In this document: positions 10,737 through 20,550 of the stretch, piece by piece
Layout: every line of letters begins with the position of its first letter
How positions within the stretch are numbered: position 1 is the first letter of the stretch
Origin: JAENVU01 sp963756815
Lineage (GTDB): Bacteria > Actinomycetota > Acidimicrobiia > IMCC26256 > JAENVU01
DNA: 64,000 bases
Direction of reading: 5' to 3'
NCBI GenBank assembly: GCA_963756815.1
Contig: CAVWPR010000016.1
Span: forward strand, 1 to 64,000
Translations under genes and position numbers: made by a program
The notes under the pieces: generated by a model
Told to the model about the DNA's origin: nothing
Databases searched by the model: none
Seen by the model: only the letters and a program-made list of their open reading frames with translations

Positions 10737-11582
10737 TCAGCCCGTTGCGCCCAGCGTCGCGACGACGGCGAAGTGATCGGATCCGGTGCGGCGGATGCCT
10801 GCGATCATCCGCTCGCCGGGGTCGTCGATCGCCCAGGTGCCGGCATCGACCACGCGTCCGGCCTCGGGCGCGGCGTGACGCACCAGCACGTGGTCGAGTC
10901 GGGCGAGCGGCGCGTAGTCGTCGGTGCGACGCGCGACCGGATGGGTCGGATCGTCGTTGCCGATGACGGCCAGCGCGTCGACGAAGCCGTGCTCTGCAAG
11001 GATCGTCCCGAGTTCGGTGTCGCGCGTGTTCTCGTTGCAGTCACCGGCGACGACGTCGATCGTGTCCGTGACACCCGGACCGAGATGCTCGCACGCGGTC
11101 CGGAGCTGCCGACGGCGGAGCTCCACGCGATCCACGTCCAGGTGCACGCTGAGTGCCCGGACACGCGTCGCGGTCCCGGTGATGCGGCCGGTGAACGTGG
11201 TGGCGACGTTGCCGTCGTCGCTCAGCGTGAGCGCGCCGGTCTCGACGTCGTCGAACCGAGCCCGTCGCCACACCACCGCGGTGCCGTTCGGCTCCCACGG
11301 CAGCTCCGGCGTGGACCAGTCCGCCCACAGCTCCGGCGCGTTCGCCGCCGAGTGTGCGATGACGCCGTCGCCCAGCAGGGCGATGACCGCGGCGAGGTCG
11401 ACGGGGGTCGTCTCCTGGAGGCACACCAGGTCCGCGTCGAGCTCGGCGAGCTCCGCCGCGACCGCGGTGCGCCGCACGACTCGGTCGAGGGCCGCCGTCT
11501 CCATGCCCGGCGGGTAGAACGCGGGTGCCGCCCACGGCGCCGCCAGGATGTTCCAGCTCGCGACGACGAGGCCACCGCTCAC
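10737..11582 (-). CDS. Endonuclease/exonuclease/phosphatase (EEP) family protein
   Basis: An intact Mg-dependent EEP-fold hydrolase of about 281 residues. Motifs in order are ASWNIL, CLQET (metal-binding Glu), the VHLD His-Asp pair, VAGDCNENT (Asp/Asn catalytic pair) and the C-terminal SDHF. Members act on DNA, phosphoinositides or sphingomyelin. There is no signal peptide. GTG 11582 is preferred because its GTGA overlaps the stop of the DUF2804 gene; an in-frame ATG at 11597 would give a longer overlap. Specificity cannot be assigned. Confidence 0.85.
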   Translation of the reverse strand: MSGGLVVASWNILAAPWAAPAFYPPGMETAALDRVVRRTAVAAELAELDADLVCLQETTPVDLAAVIALLGDGVIAHSAANAPELWADWSTPELPWEPNGTAVVWRRARFDDVETGALTLSDDGNVATTFTGRITGTATRVRALSVHLDVDRVELRRRQLRTACEHLGPGVTDTIDVVAGDCNENTRDTELGTILAEHGFVDALAVIGNDDPTHPVARRTDDYAPLARLDHVLVRHAAPEAGRVVDAGTWAIDDPGERMIAGIRRTGSDHFAVVATLGATG

Positions 11583-12608
11583 CACCGGGCGCGGCACTCC
11601 TCGGCGAATCCCTGGAGATCCTCGAACGTCACCGACCGGCCGTCATCGGTGCGGGCGGAGCCCGACCACCGGCCGAACACCTGGTGCACCTCCATGCCCA
11701 TGACGCCGGCCTCGGTGCGCGAGTGCTTGTCGTACCGGGGGTGCAGCACGAGATCGAGGCTGCCGTCCGGCGCCCGCACCTTCCACGGCGCGAGTGGGTC
11801 GTCCCAGCGGTAGTCCCACTCGAGCTCGACCCCGATCTTCGTCAGCGTGCCGTCGACGATGAGGCCGTTCTCGGTGGCCGCCGTCCCCTCGGTCCACTTC
11901 CCGCCGAGTTGCAGACCGACGACGGGACCGTCGGTCCCGGCGCGGCCGGCACCTCCGCCCCAGTTCCAGTTGGTCCGGTACGGCCACCGGCCGCGTCCGA
12001 CGTCGAGGACACCCCATGCCGGTTCCTCGGTCCCGAACTGCCACTCCGTGGCGCCGACCGTGAGCACCCCGCGTGCAGGGCGGGCCTGATGCTTCGACGT
12101 GTACTGGAACGTCGTGTCCGACCAGGGGATCACCACGTTCAACGACTCGTGTCCGGGCGGGCGCTCGACGCGCGCGTCGAGCCGGCCGGGTGTGCCGTCG
12201 CGCTCCTCCCACGTGGCGCGCAGGTCGGTGCCTCGCTCGTCGTCGAGCATCTCCACCGTGATCCGGCGCGACGAGTGGCGCAGCGGCACCGAGCCGGGAC
12301 GCTCCGGGAGGCGGATGGAGCGCGGGAACGGCACCGTCGCGCCGCGGCCGCCGGTGCGACGCGGTCGCGAGATCGGCCCACCACACGTCGACGATGCCGA
12401 GGTAGTCGACGTTCGAGAACGTGGACGAGACGAGCAGGTCGCCGGCGAGGATCCCCCAGTAGTCCCAGCGCTTGTTGCGTCCGAATCGACCTCGCAGGTT
12501 GCAGCGGTGCAGCGGCACCCGCGACCAGCCCCGCGCGTCCGGGTGCAGACGCCCGTCCGCGGTGCAGAGGTCGACGGGACCGGTGATCTCGTGCTCGTGG
12601 GTCGCCAC
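11579..12608 (-). CDS. DUF2804 family protein (frame break)
   Basis: About 342 residues. The N-terminus (ITGPVDLCTADGRLHPDARGWSR, NLRGRFGRNKRWDYWGI) and C-terminal blocks (NWNWGGGAG, WDYRWDDPLAPWKV, VHQVFGRWSG) match DUF2804, a beta-rich family of unknown function found in actinobacteria and fungi. The frame breaks near 12355; removing one base joins both halves. The GTG start has no Shine-Dalgarno, but TAGGGT lies exactly six bases upstream, indicating leaderless expression. It is translationally coupled to the EEP gene. Confidence 0.78.
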
Positions 12609-12614
12609 GGCCCG

Positions 12615-12620
12615 ACCCTA
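12615..12620 (-). promoter_or_regulatory. -10 element of DUF2804 gene (leaderless)
   Basis: TAGGGT on the minus strand, six bases before GTG 12608; no Shine-Dalgarno follows. Confidence 0.6.
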
Positions 12621-12647
12621 CGGTGCGCCGACGCGCGTGGGGAAGGG

Positions 12648-14027
12648 CTAGGACCCGGTGGGTGTGCCGTGCACCGCGAGACGCCAGAGGGCGCGCACGG
12701 TGGCGGTGTCGGCCCGCACCGCGGCGGCGGCGGGCGAGGCCATCGGCGCGTGCCGGGCGAGCCGGACCCGCAGGCAGGCGGGCCGGATCGAGAACCGAAC
12801 CGGCGGATCGAGGCGCACGAACTCGCCGTCGATGCCCGTGGCCACCGGCACGTCGGCGTCGATCTCGACCGTCTTCGCGGTCCAGGTGTCGTAGCCGGGG
12901 AAGCGGTCGAGCTGTCCCGCGAGCCCCAGTGCCGTGAGCTGCGCGGCCTCGGCGGTCGACGCGACCGAGATGGTCGTGATCCCGAGCAGGCCGGTGTCCA
13001 TCCGCTCCCGCGTGCCGAACCCACCGAACCGTCGGAGCTCGTAGGGGTTGTTGGAGACGAGCACGAGCTGCCGGGTCGTGCGCGACGCACCGTCGGGACC
13101 CACGAGACGCAGCTCGGGCGCGTCACCGTCGGGACCGAGCAGGTCGGGCAGACGGTCGACCGCGGTCCGCACCTTCGCGTCGCGGTAGTCGTCCGACTCG
13201 ACGATCTCGCCGTAGACGCCGAGCGACACGTTGTTGACGAACACCCGATCGGCGACGATTCCCAGGTCGACGCGTTGCTCGACGCCGTCGACGAACGCGT
13301 CCAGGGAGCCGACGACGTCGTCCCGGTCGACGCCGAGGTCGAGCGCGAAGTGGTTGCGCGTCCCGGCCGGGATGCACACGAACGGGAGGTCGTGCTCGAC
13401 CGCGACCGTGGCCACGAGCGCCTGGGTCCCGTCACCTCCCGCCGCCCCCAGCACCGTCGCACCCGCCTCGACCGCGTCGATCGCCTTCTGCCGCCAGTCG
13501 TCGTCGGGTCGGAGGACGATCGGCTCGACGCCCCGCTTCCGACACTCGGCGACGACGTCGAACTTCTCGACCTTGCCCCCTCCGGACTTGGGGTTCATGA
13601 GCAGCACCGCGTGCTCGGCCCGGCCGGCCGGCCGTCGCTGGACCTCGCCGCCACGGATCCGACGCACCTTCGTCCCGACCGCGAACCGCGCCGAGAAGGC
13701 ACCCGCCACGACCACCGCCGCGACGACCGCGAGGCCGATCAGTGCGTCCCGGATCGCGAGCGCGGTCACGAATCCGATCACCACTGCGACGAAGGCGACC
13801 ACGGCGACGACCACGGACAGCACCCGCTGCGGGCCGCGGTGCGTGAGGGCGATCCACCCGAACGCGGCCGCCAGGCTCAGCCCGACGATGACCGTGAGCA
13901 CCGCCAGCAGGTTGCCGAGCACGAAGACCGCCCCTGCGACCGGCGCCGCGACGAGGAGCACCAAGGCGCCCGCGGCCGCCGCCCGTCGGGAGGTCCCGAT
14001 CGAACGGGTGCCGTGTGAGGTCGTCAC
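12648..14027 (-). CDS. Diacylglycerol kinase-family lipid kinase (DAGK/LCB5 type) with N-terminal membrane domain
   Basis: An intact 459-residue protein. Residues 1-115 hold about four hydrophobic helices. The catalytic domain starts with NPKSGGGK (about 145), followed by the nucleotide-binding GGDGTQ and by GTRNHFALDLG, the canonical DAGK_cat motifs. The C-terminal beta domain includes VDGEF-like TGIDGEFV. It would phosphorylate diacylglycerol, a sphingoid base or another lipid at the membrane; the fold does not tell which. The GTG start follows TAGCTT by seven bases with no Shine-Dalgarno (leaderless). Confidence 0.85.
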   Translation of the reverse strand: MTTSHGTRSIGTSRRAAAAGALVLLVAAPVAGAVFVLGNLLAVLTVIVGLSLAAAFGWIALTHRGPQRVLSVVVAVVAFVAVVIGFVTALAIRDALIGLAVVAAVVVAGAFSARFAVGTKVRRIRGGEVQRRPAGRAEHAVLLMNPKSGGGKVEKFDVVAECRKRGVEPIVLRPDDDWRQKAIDAVEAGATVLGAAGGDGTQALVATVAVEHDLPFVCIPAGTRNHFALDLGVDRDDVVGSLDAFVDGVEQRVDLGIVADRVFVNNVSLGVYGEIVESDDYRDAKVRTAVDRLPDLLGPDGDAPELRLVGPDGASRTTRQLVLVSNNPYELRRFGGFGTRERMDTGLLGITTISVASTAEAAQLTALGLAGQLDRFPGYDTWTAKTVEIDADVPVATGIDGEFVRLDPPVRFSIRPACLRVRLARHAPMASPAAAAVRADTATVRALWRLAVHGTPTGS

Positions 14028-14034
14028 GGCGCAG

Positions 14035-14040
14035 AAGCTA
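14035..14040 (-). promoter_or_regulatory. -10 element of lipid kinase gene (leaderless)
   Basis: TAGCTT on the minus strand, seven bases before GTG 14027. Confidence 0.55.
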
Positions 14041-14075
14041 GGTCAGCCCGGGACGTGGCCGACGACCTCCGGACC

Positions 14076-14903
14076 TCAGCCGTCGTCCTCGTCGTCACGG
14101 GTGTCGTCCGGATTCTCGTCCCTGAAGTCGTCGACGACGGCGGACGTCGGGCGGCGCTCACGTCCGAGGTTGGCCACCAGCAGGGCGACGACGCTCACGA
14201 GGTAGATCTGGCCGACCAACGCCTCCGAGATCGCGAGCATCCGCCCGAAGCTCGTGGCGGCGGTGAAGTCGCCGTAGCCGGTGGTCGTGAGCGTGGTGAA
14301 CGAGAAGTAGATGAAGTCGACCGCCGCCCCCGCCTTCTGCACGAAGAATTGGCCATCGAGCACGTCGAGGATGCGGTACACGTAGGAGAAGAAGATGCCC
14401 GCGAGCAGGTAGATGCAGAGCGACGCCGCGATCGTCTCGATGTCGATGCGCGCGTGGTCGCGGATGCGCCGGATGATCACCACCGGACCCGCGAACGCGA
14501 TCGCGCCGCCGACGAACGCCGGGCCGAGCGTCTGCCGGTCCAGCGTGATCGAGATGGCCGTCACCACTGCCGCGAACAGGACGAGGATCGTCACCGTCCG
14601 GATGGTCCGCCGGGCGACGTTGGACGCGTGGAAGATCACGATGAGGGTCGCGCTCTCCACGACGACGAGGACGAACTGACCCCATCGCTGGTCACCGCCG
14701 ATCGCGGTCGTGATGATCGTGACGACGATCAGGATCGCAGCGAGCGCGAAGCGGTCCTCCAGCGTGGCCAACCGGGCCTCACGCGCCTCGCGGCGGGCCT
14801 GCTTCCTCGCCGCCCGCTCCTCGGGGGTGAGCCGTGCGTCCCGTTCCAGGCGCAGGCGGCGTGACTTCTCGGGCTCGGACTCCGATGCGCTCGACTTCGG
14901 CAC
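14076..14903 (-). CDS. Potassium channel family protein
   Basis: A 275-residue membrane protein. A charged cytoplasmic N-terminus (1-50) is followed by four hydrophobic segments, then the Ion_trans_2-type pore module: helix (about 160-178), pore loop with the K+ selectivity filter TTTGYGD at 206-212, and final helix (about 218-243). The C-terminal tail is short and acidic, with no RCK domain, so gating by a soluble ligand domain is unlikely. The GTG start lies six bases after TACGAT, indicating a leaderless transcript. It is divergent from a small ankyrin-like gene. Confidence 0.88.
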   Translation of the reverse strand: MPKSSASESEPEKSRRLRLERDARLTPEERAARKQARREAREARLATLEDRFALAAILIVVTIITTAIGGDQRWGQFVLVVVESATLIVIFHASNVARRTIRTVTILVLFAAVVTAISITLDRQTLGPAFVGGAIAFAGPVVIIRRIRDHARIDIETIAASLCIYLLAGIFFSYVYRILDVLDGQFFVQKAGAAVDFIYFSFTTLTTTGYGDFTAATSFGRMLAISEALVGQIYLVSVVALLVANLGRERRPTSAVVDDFRDENPDDTRDDEDDG

Positions 14904-14909
14904 GCGGGC

Positions 14910-14915
14910 ATCGTA
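14910..14915 (-). promoter_or_regulatory. -10 element of K+ channel gene (leaderless)
   Basis: TACGAT on the minus strand, six bases before GTG 14903. Confidence 0.6.
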
Positions 14916-14953
14916 CGGCGCCCGGTCGCGCTTCCCCGCGATGCCGGACCGGC

Positions 14954-14959
14954 GAGAAT
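14954..14959 (+). promoter_or_regulatory. -10 element of ankyrin-like gene (leaderless)
   Basis: GAGAAT on the plus strand, six bases before GTG 14966. The first base departs from TAnnnT but A2 and T6 are kept. Confidence 0.45.
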
Positions 14960-14965
14960 GCGGTC

Positions 14966-15214
14966 GTGGAGGAGCGCACGCGCCGTTCGATCGCGCTCGA
15001 GGATCCCGCCGCGTACCCGAACGCCGACGACGGCTCTTCCGGCGGCACCGTGCTGCAACTCGCCCTGTTCCACGCGCCCGTGGCCACGGTCACGGCGCTC
15101 CTCGACGCGGGCGCCGACCCTGACTTCGATGCGCTCGACGGATTCCCGGCGCTCCTCCTCGTGCTCGGCCACACCGAGGTCGCTCGCATGCTGCGCGCCG
15201 CAGAAGCCGGGTAG
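14966..15214 (+). CDS. Small ankyrin-repeat-like protein
   Basis: An 82-residue protein whose centre (TVLQLALFHAPVATVTALLDAGADPDFDALDGFPALLLVLGH) reads as one and a half ankyrin repeats: helix-turn-helix with the LLDAGADP-type hairpin. Such short ankyrin proteins mediate protein contacts. The GTG start is chosen from the six-base spacing to GAGAAT and because it opens the repeat-bearing frame. It is followed 38 bp later by the amidohydrolase operon. No partner can be named. Confidence 0.6.
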   Translation: MEERTRRSIALEDPAAYPNADDGSSGGTVLQLALFHAPVATVTALLDAGADPDFDALDGFPALLLVLGHTEVARMLRAAEAG

Positions 15215-15252
15215 CTTCGCCGACCGGACGAGCGATCGGGGGAGACCGCACG

Positions 15253-16504
15253 GTGGGGATGTCACTGGAGGACCTGCAGGCGTCGGAGGCGTTCGGCGGA
15301 CGCGCCGGACGGCGCGCCGAGGTCACCTTCCTCCCCGAGCCGGAGCCGCGCGACCGGTGGGCGACCATCGTCTCCGTCGACGACCACGTGGTGGAGCCCC
15401 CCGACGCGTTCGTCGACCGCTTCCCCCAGAGGTACCGCGACGCCGCGCCGCGGGTGGTCGCCACCGACGACGGCGGCGAGGCGTGGCTCTGGAACGGCGA
15501 GCTGCTGCCCAACGTCGGGTTCAACGCGGTCGCCGGCCGACCGTCGAGCGAGTACGGGTTCGAGCCGACGCGCTTCGACGAGATGCGACGCGGCGCCTGG
15601 GACGTGCAGGCGCGCCTGTCCGACATGGACGTGAACGGCGTCTGGGGGTCGCTGTGCTTCCCGTCGTTCCTGCCCGGCTTCGTGGGTCAGCGGCTGACGA
15701 CCTGGCCCGAGGACGAGGACCTCGCGCTCGCGGCGATGCGCGCCTACAACGACTGGCACCTCGACGCCTGGTGTGGCGCCGCCCCCGACCGCTTCGTGCC
15801 CGAACCAGATCACGTGGCTGCGGGACCCGCACGTCGCGGCCGACGAGGTCCGACGCAACGCCGCGCGCGGGTTCCGGGCCCTCACGTTCTCCGAGGCACC
15901 CGAGAAGCTCGGCCTGCCGTCGGTGCACACCGGCTACTGGGATCCGCTCTTCGCCGCGTGCGAGGAGACCGGGACCGTGGTCTGTCTCCACGTCGGGTCG
16001 TCCGGCTCCTCACCCATGACCGCGCCCGACGCGCCGCCCGAGACCGTCGCGGTCCTGTTCTTCGCCTACGGGATGTACGCCGCGGTCGACTGGCTCTACT
16101 CGAAGGTGCCGGTGCGCTTTCCGAACCTCAGGATCGCGCTGTCGGAGGGTGGCATCGGTTGGGTGGCCGGGCTCATCGACCGTCTCGACCACTGCTTCGC
16201 CTACCAGCTCGGCTACCTGCCGACCTGGCGCGACGTGGAGCTCACCCCGAGCGAGGTCCTGCGGCGCAACTTCTGGTTCTGCGCGATCGACGACACGTCG
16301 GGGTTCCTGACGCGTGACGTGATCGGCGTCGACCACCTGCTCGTCGAGTCCGACTACCCGCACGCCGACTCGACGTGGCCCGACACCCAACCCCGACTGC
16401 GCGACCAGCTCCGCGGCGTCCCTGACGACGAGGTCCGCCGCATCTGCTGGCAGAACGCGATCGAGCTGTTCCGCATGCCCACCCCACCGGAGGCCAGACC
16501 ATGA
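15253..16504 (+). CDS. Amidohydrolase family protein (Amidohydro_2, frame break)
   Basis: About 416 residues of a TIM-barrel metal-dependent hydrolase/decarboxylase. The N-terminal metal motif is SVDDHVVEPPD (D44, H45), GTVVCLHVG holds the central His, and LLVESDYPHADSTWPDT carries the C-terminal Asp. This subgroup is abundant in actinobacterial steroid and aromatic catabolism. The frame breaks near 15803: dropping one base gives RFVPNQITWLRDP. GTG 15253 is preferred because GGGGGAGA lies eight bases upstream; an ATG two codons later is possible. Its stop overlaps the GH5 start (ATGA). Confidence 0.83.
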
Positions 16505-17973
16505 TCCGACGAACGATCGGCGTACTCACGGTCGCGGCGCTCTGCGTCGCCGGCCTGGGCGGGACGGCGGGGGCGCACGACGGGCGGCGTGGCCGACTGC
16601 TCCCGCTGCACGTCAACCACAGCTTCCGCCCCACGATCGTCGACGCCGCCGGTCGCCAGGTCACGCTTCGGGGCGTCAACCTGAACTCGCTCGGCGACTA
16701 CTACCAGGACGACCCGAGCCTGCCGCCGGTCGTGCCGGTCACCGGAGCCGACTGGGACGCCATGGCCGCCCACGGCTTCGACGTGGTGCGCCTGCTGGTG
16801 TCGTGGTCGCGCCTCGAGCCCCGCCCCGGTCGGATCGACCAGGGCTACCTCGCGTTGGTGCAGCGCACCGTGCACGACGCCGCCCGGCGGGGCATCTACT
16901 CCGTCATCGACATGCACCAGGACGCGTGGGGCAAGTACATCGCGTCGCCACGCGGCGTGGTGTGCCCCACCGGCACCAGCCCCGCGATCGGCTGGGACGG
17001 CGCGCCGCAGTGGGCGACCATCACCGACGGCGCGAGCACGTGCACGCCCGGCGGCCGCGAGGACAGTCCCGCCGTGCTCACCGCGTGGGACAGCTTCTAC
17101 GCCGACCGGGACGGGATCCAGAGTCACCTCGTCAGCGTCTGGGGCGCAATCGGACGAGCGTTCGCGCGCGAGCCGGCCGTCGCCGGCTTCGACCTCATCA
17201 ACGAGCCCAACCACGGTCACCGAAGCGACTACGCCACCCGCCTCGCCACGTTCTACTCACGGTCCATCGACGCGATCCGAGCCGGCGAGCGCGCCGGGCG
17301 CGGGTTCTCGCACCCCGTGTTCTTCGAGACCACCGTCTACGGCGTGAGCGTGCCCGCCGGGTTCACGACCGACCGCAACCTGGTCTTCGAGGGCCACAAC
17401 TACGGCGAGTCGATCGGCGACCTGCCCATCGAGGGCGTGTTCGCCTACTTCCAGGCGCTCGCCACGCAGTACGGCGCGCCCCTGTGGATCGGCGAGTACG
17501 GCTGGTTCTCCGACCCCGCCGCGCAGCGTCCGAAGCTCGTCCGCTACTCGGCCAAGGAGGACGAGCTGCTCACCGCCGGTGACGCGTGGTGGCAGTGGCG
17601 CCAGGCGTGCGGCGATCCGCACAGCATCAGTCACCCCGGCGGCACCCCGGACCCGGTGCTCGTGCACTTCCAGCGCAACGGCTGCCCGGGGGACCACAAC
17701 CTCGGCGTCGTCCCCGAGTGGTCGTGCACCTGGCGGGCGTACCCACGCGCGACGCCGGGGCTGGTGACCCGGCGGACCACGGTGTGCGACGGCCCGCTCG
17801 ATCTCACCGGCATCACGTTCCGTCCGGGCATCGCGGAGATCTGGTATCCCGGCTCCGTCGCGCCCACGGTCCAAGGCACGGGTTTCGGCCGCGTCGAGCG
17901 GACCCGCGTCGCCGGCGGGTGGTTGGTCCGGGTCCCGGTCGGAGGTCTGTACTCGCTGCACGTCGCGGCATGA
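16501..17973 (+). CDS. Secreted GH5 glycoside hydrolase, endoglycosylceramidase-like
   Basis: A 490-residue exported protein with signal peptide (cleavage after TAGA, about residue 24). The GH5 barrel shows LRGVNLN, VVRLLVSWSRLEP and YSVIDMHQDAWGKY (134-146). The acid/base Glu235 is in INEPN and the nucleophile Glu332 in WIGEYGW. The DMHQDxW block and DGAPQWAT resemble endoglycosylceramidases, which release oligosaccharide from glycosphingolipids, more than cellulases. A C-terminal beta domain (about 395-490) ends the protein. It overlaps both neighbours by four bases, tying it to an amidohydrolase and an acyl ligase. Substrate is inferred. Confidence 0.83.
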   Translation: MIRRTIGVLTVAALCVAGLGGTAGAHDGRRGRLLPLHVNHSFRPTIVDAAGRQVTLRGVNLNSLGDYYQDDPSLPPVVPVTGADWDAMAAHGFDVVRLLVSWSRLEPRPGRIDQGYLALVQRTVHDAARRGIYSVIDMHQDAWGKYIASPRGVVCPTGTSPAIGWDGAPQWATITDGASTCTPGGREDSPAVLTAWDSFYADRDGIQSHLVSVWGAIGRAFAREPAVAGFDLINEPNHGHRSDYATRLATFYSRSIDAIRAGERAGRGFSHPVFFETTVYGVSVPAGFTTDRNLVFEGHNYGESIGDLPIEGVFAYFQALATQYGAPLWIGEYGWFSDPAAQRPKLVRYSAKEDELLTAGDAWWQWRQACGDPHSISHPGGTPDPVLVHFQRNGCPGDHNLGVVPEWSCTWRAYPRATPGLVTRRTTVCDGPLDLTGITFRPGIAEIWYPGSVAPTVQGTGFGRVERTRVAGGWLVRVPVGGLYSLHVAA

Positions 17974-19402
17974 CCCTGGGCGACGTCGTCGCCGCGCACG
18001 CGCGGCGGGATCCCGACGGCGTCGCGTTCGTGGGTGCCGGCCGCTGCACCTGGCGCGAGTACTCGCACGACGCGAGCGCGGTCGCGGCGACGCTCGCTCT
18101 GCGGTTCCCGGCGCGCGGCACGCGCGTGGCCGTGCAGATGCCGGACGGCTGCGACGTGCACGTGCTGTACCTCGCGGCCGAGCGGGCCGGTCTGGTGGTC
18201 GTGGGCATCGGACCCCGCGCCGGGCGAGGCGAGGTCGATCACATCGTCGGCCGCACCGGAGCCGTCGCGTTGCTGCACGAGCTGCCGGAACTTGGCGACC
18301 CGGCGGATCTCGATCCGGCACGGGCGCTCGGTCCCGACGAGCTGTGGCTGCTGAACTCGACCTCGGGGACCACCGGGCTGCCGAAGGTGGTGATGCACTC
18401 CCAAGCCCGCTGGTTCGCGTTCCACGAGCTCGCCGTCCGCACCGGTGCGCTCACGGCCGACGACGTGTTCATGAGCGTGCTGCCCGCACCGTTCGGGTTC
18501 GGGCTGTGGACGGCGCACTTCACCCCGACGATCCTCGGTGCGCCGTGCGCACTCCTGGACCGCTTCACGCCCGAGGCCGCGCTGGACGCGATCGACACCT
18601 TCGGCGTCACGGTGCTCGCGGCGGTGAGCACGCAGTTCGTCATGCTGCTCGAGTCGGCGGCGCTGGCCGAGCACGACCTGTCGAGCCTGCGGGTCCTCTA
18701 CACCGGTGGCGAGCGGGTCCCCGCCGACCGGGCCGCCGAGTTCGAGGACCGCACCGGCGCGCGCGTGCTCCAGTTCTACGGCTCGAACGAGACTGGGGCG
18801 CTCTCGGCCACCGCGCTCACCGACGACCGGCGGGTCCGGCTCGAGACGGCCGGCCGGGTCATCCCCGAGCTCCACGTGCGGCTCCTCGACCCGGACACCG
18901 GCGCCGACGTCACCGCGACCGGTGGCCCCGGGGTCGCCGCGTGTCGCGGCGCGGTGAACTGCCTCGGCTACTGGGACGACGACGCGGCCAACGCCGAGCT
19001 CCTGACCGCCGACGGGTGGATGCGCACCGGCGACCTCTGCACCATCGCACCCGACGGCGTGCTCACCGTCGTCGGCCGGACCTCCGACGTCGTCATCCGC
19101 GGCGGCAAGAACATCTCCGCCGCGCAGGTCGAGGCCGAGGTGTCGACGCACCCGGCGGTCGGCTCTGTGCGCGGCGGTGGCGATGCCGGACCCGGTGTTC
19201 GGCGAGCGGGTGTGCGTCTACCTCGAGGTGCGACCGGGACACGCCGCACCCGACGTCGACGCCCTGCGCGCCCACCTCGACGCGCGTGGGCGTCGGCAAG
19301 GAGCTCTGGCCGGAGCACGTCGTGATCGTCGACGCGCTCCCACGCGCCTCGGGCGGCAAGATCGCCAAGGCCGAGCTCCGCGCCGACGCCGCCTCCCCCT
19401 GA
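17970..19402 (+). CDS. AMP-forming acyl-CoA synthetase/ligase (two frame breaks)
   Basis: About 476 residues of the ANL superfamily. Motifs in order are STSGTTGLPKVV (phosphate loop), YTGGERV, YGSNETGA (A5), DGWMRTGDL (A7), RTSDVVIRGGKNIS (A8 hinge) and ASGGKIAKAEL with the catalytic Lys. It would activate a carboxylate as acyl-AMP and then the CoA thioester; the acid is unknown. One-base breaks near 19165 and 19290 split the C-terminal subdomain. Its ATG overlaps the GH5 stop (ATGA), so it is the third gene of a coupled operon. Length is slightly short for the family. Confidence 0.85.
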
Positions 19403-19403
19403 C

Positions 19404-19453
19404 CACTTTGCGGCGCGAACCCGCTGGTTGAGTGTACGGAGAGCCGCAAAGTG
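19404..19453. terminator. Inverted repeat between convergent genes
   Basis: CACTTTGCGGC at 19404-19414 and its exact complement at 19443-19453 enclose a 28-base spacer between the stops of the acyl ligase (+) and Fe-ADH (-). The position fits a bidirectional terminator; the long loop also allows a protein-binding site. Confidence 0.4.
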
Positions 19454-19464
19454 CGTGGTGCGGG

Positions 19465-20550
19465 TCACCACATCTCGTCGAGGAGCGTGACGAGGTCGTC
19501 GACGCCGCCGGTGGGCACGTAGCCGGTCGCCTTCCCGGCCGCGAGGGTCGCAGCCGCGACCGCCGCGAAGTCCGCCCGGCGGGCACCGACGTCCCGCAGG
19601 CGCGTCGGCAAACGAAGCGTCGTCACGAGATCGGTGATCGCGCCGGCGCCGGCCGCGACGGTCGTCGCGTCGAACGCCGCCGCGACGCGTGCCACTCCCT
19701 CGGGCTGCTCAGCCGCGACGTAGCGCATCACCGGTGGGAGCGTGATCCCCGACGTGATGCCGTGCGGCACGTTCCAGCGAGCCCCGATCTGGTGGCCGAG
19801 CGTGTGCGAGAGGTGCACGCGGACGTTGACGACGCCGGCCATGCTCATCCAGCCCGCGAGCTGCGCGTCGAGACGCGCGCCGAGGTCGGCAGGATCCGCC
19901 GCGCTCGCGGGGAGCGCGGTCCGCAGCGTGCGGATCGCCTGCGTCGCCAGCGTGTCGGTGAACGGGTGCGCACGCGGCCCCCACATCGCCTCACAGGCGT
20001 GGTCGATCGCCTTCACGCCGGTCGAGAGCCAGAGCTCGCGTGGCGTCGCCACGGTGACCTCGGGGTCGAGGACGATCGCGAACGGCGCCATGCGCGGGTC
20101 GACCACGTAGGTCTTCACGCCGGGCTCGTCGCCGGTCATCCCCGACGCGGGCGTCCACTCCCCGCTCGACAGCGTGGTCGGGACGTGCACCTGCGGGAGC
20201 GCGTCCGTCCCGGCGCGAACCGCGACGATCTTGGTGGCGTCGGTGACGCTCGACCCGCCGAAGCCGACGAGGAGGTCGGCGCCGGTCTCGTGGACCGCCG
20301 CGATGGCATCGTCGATGTCGGCGCGCGGCGCGTGCGCGCGCATCCGGGCGAACGTGGCGCGGTGGCGGTGGCCGAGCGACGCCTCGAGCGCGCCGACGAG
20401 CGGGGTCGCGAACGCGAGCGTGCTGCCGGTGAGGATCAGGACCCGGGTGGCACCGAGCTCTTCGGCGAGCGCCGGGACCTCGCGCACCGCGCCCGGTCCG
20501 TGTACGACCCGGTCGATCGCCGGGAAGCGGAACGTGCGGACTCGGCTCAC
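19465..20550 (-). CDS. Iron-containing alcohol dehydrogenase / maleylacetate reductase-like
   Basis: An intact 361-residue group III ADH. The NAD-binding region contains GFGGSSVTDATK. Metal ligands are seen in KAIDHACEA (Asp and His) and SHTLGHQIG. VPTTLSSGEW before the metal domain resembles maleylacetate reductases of aromatic-ring pathways, where maleylacetate is reduced to 3-oxoadipate. GTG 20550 is preferred because it forms a GTGA overlap with the carboxylesterase stop; an upstream in-frame GTG at 20562 is possible. It is the last gene of the catabolic operon. Confidence 0.85.
   Translation of the reverse strand: MSRVRTFRFPAIDRVVHGPGAVREVPALAEELGATRVLILTGSTLAFATPLVGALEASLGHRHRATFARMRAHAPRADIDDAIAAVHETGADLLVGFGGSSVTDATKIVAVRAGTDALPQVHVPTTLSSGEWTPASGMTGDEPGVKTYVVDPRMAPFAIVLDPEVTVATPRELWLSTGVKAIDHACEAMWGPRAHPFTDTLATQAIRTLRTALPASAADPADLGARLDAQLAGWMSMAGVVNVRVHLSHTLGHQIGARWNVPHGITSGITLPPVMRYVAAEQPEGVARVAAAFDATTVAAGAGAITDLVTTLRLPTRLRDVGARRADFAAVAAATLAAGKATGYVPTGGVDDLVTLLDEMW

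Noticed and set aside
12099..14018. A 639-residue plus-strand frame opposite the lipid kinase
   Set aside because: It is a low-complexity shadow of the intact kinase on the other strand, which has all DAGK motifs.
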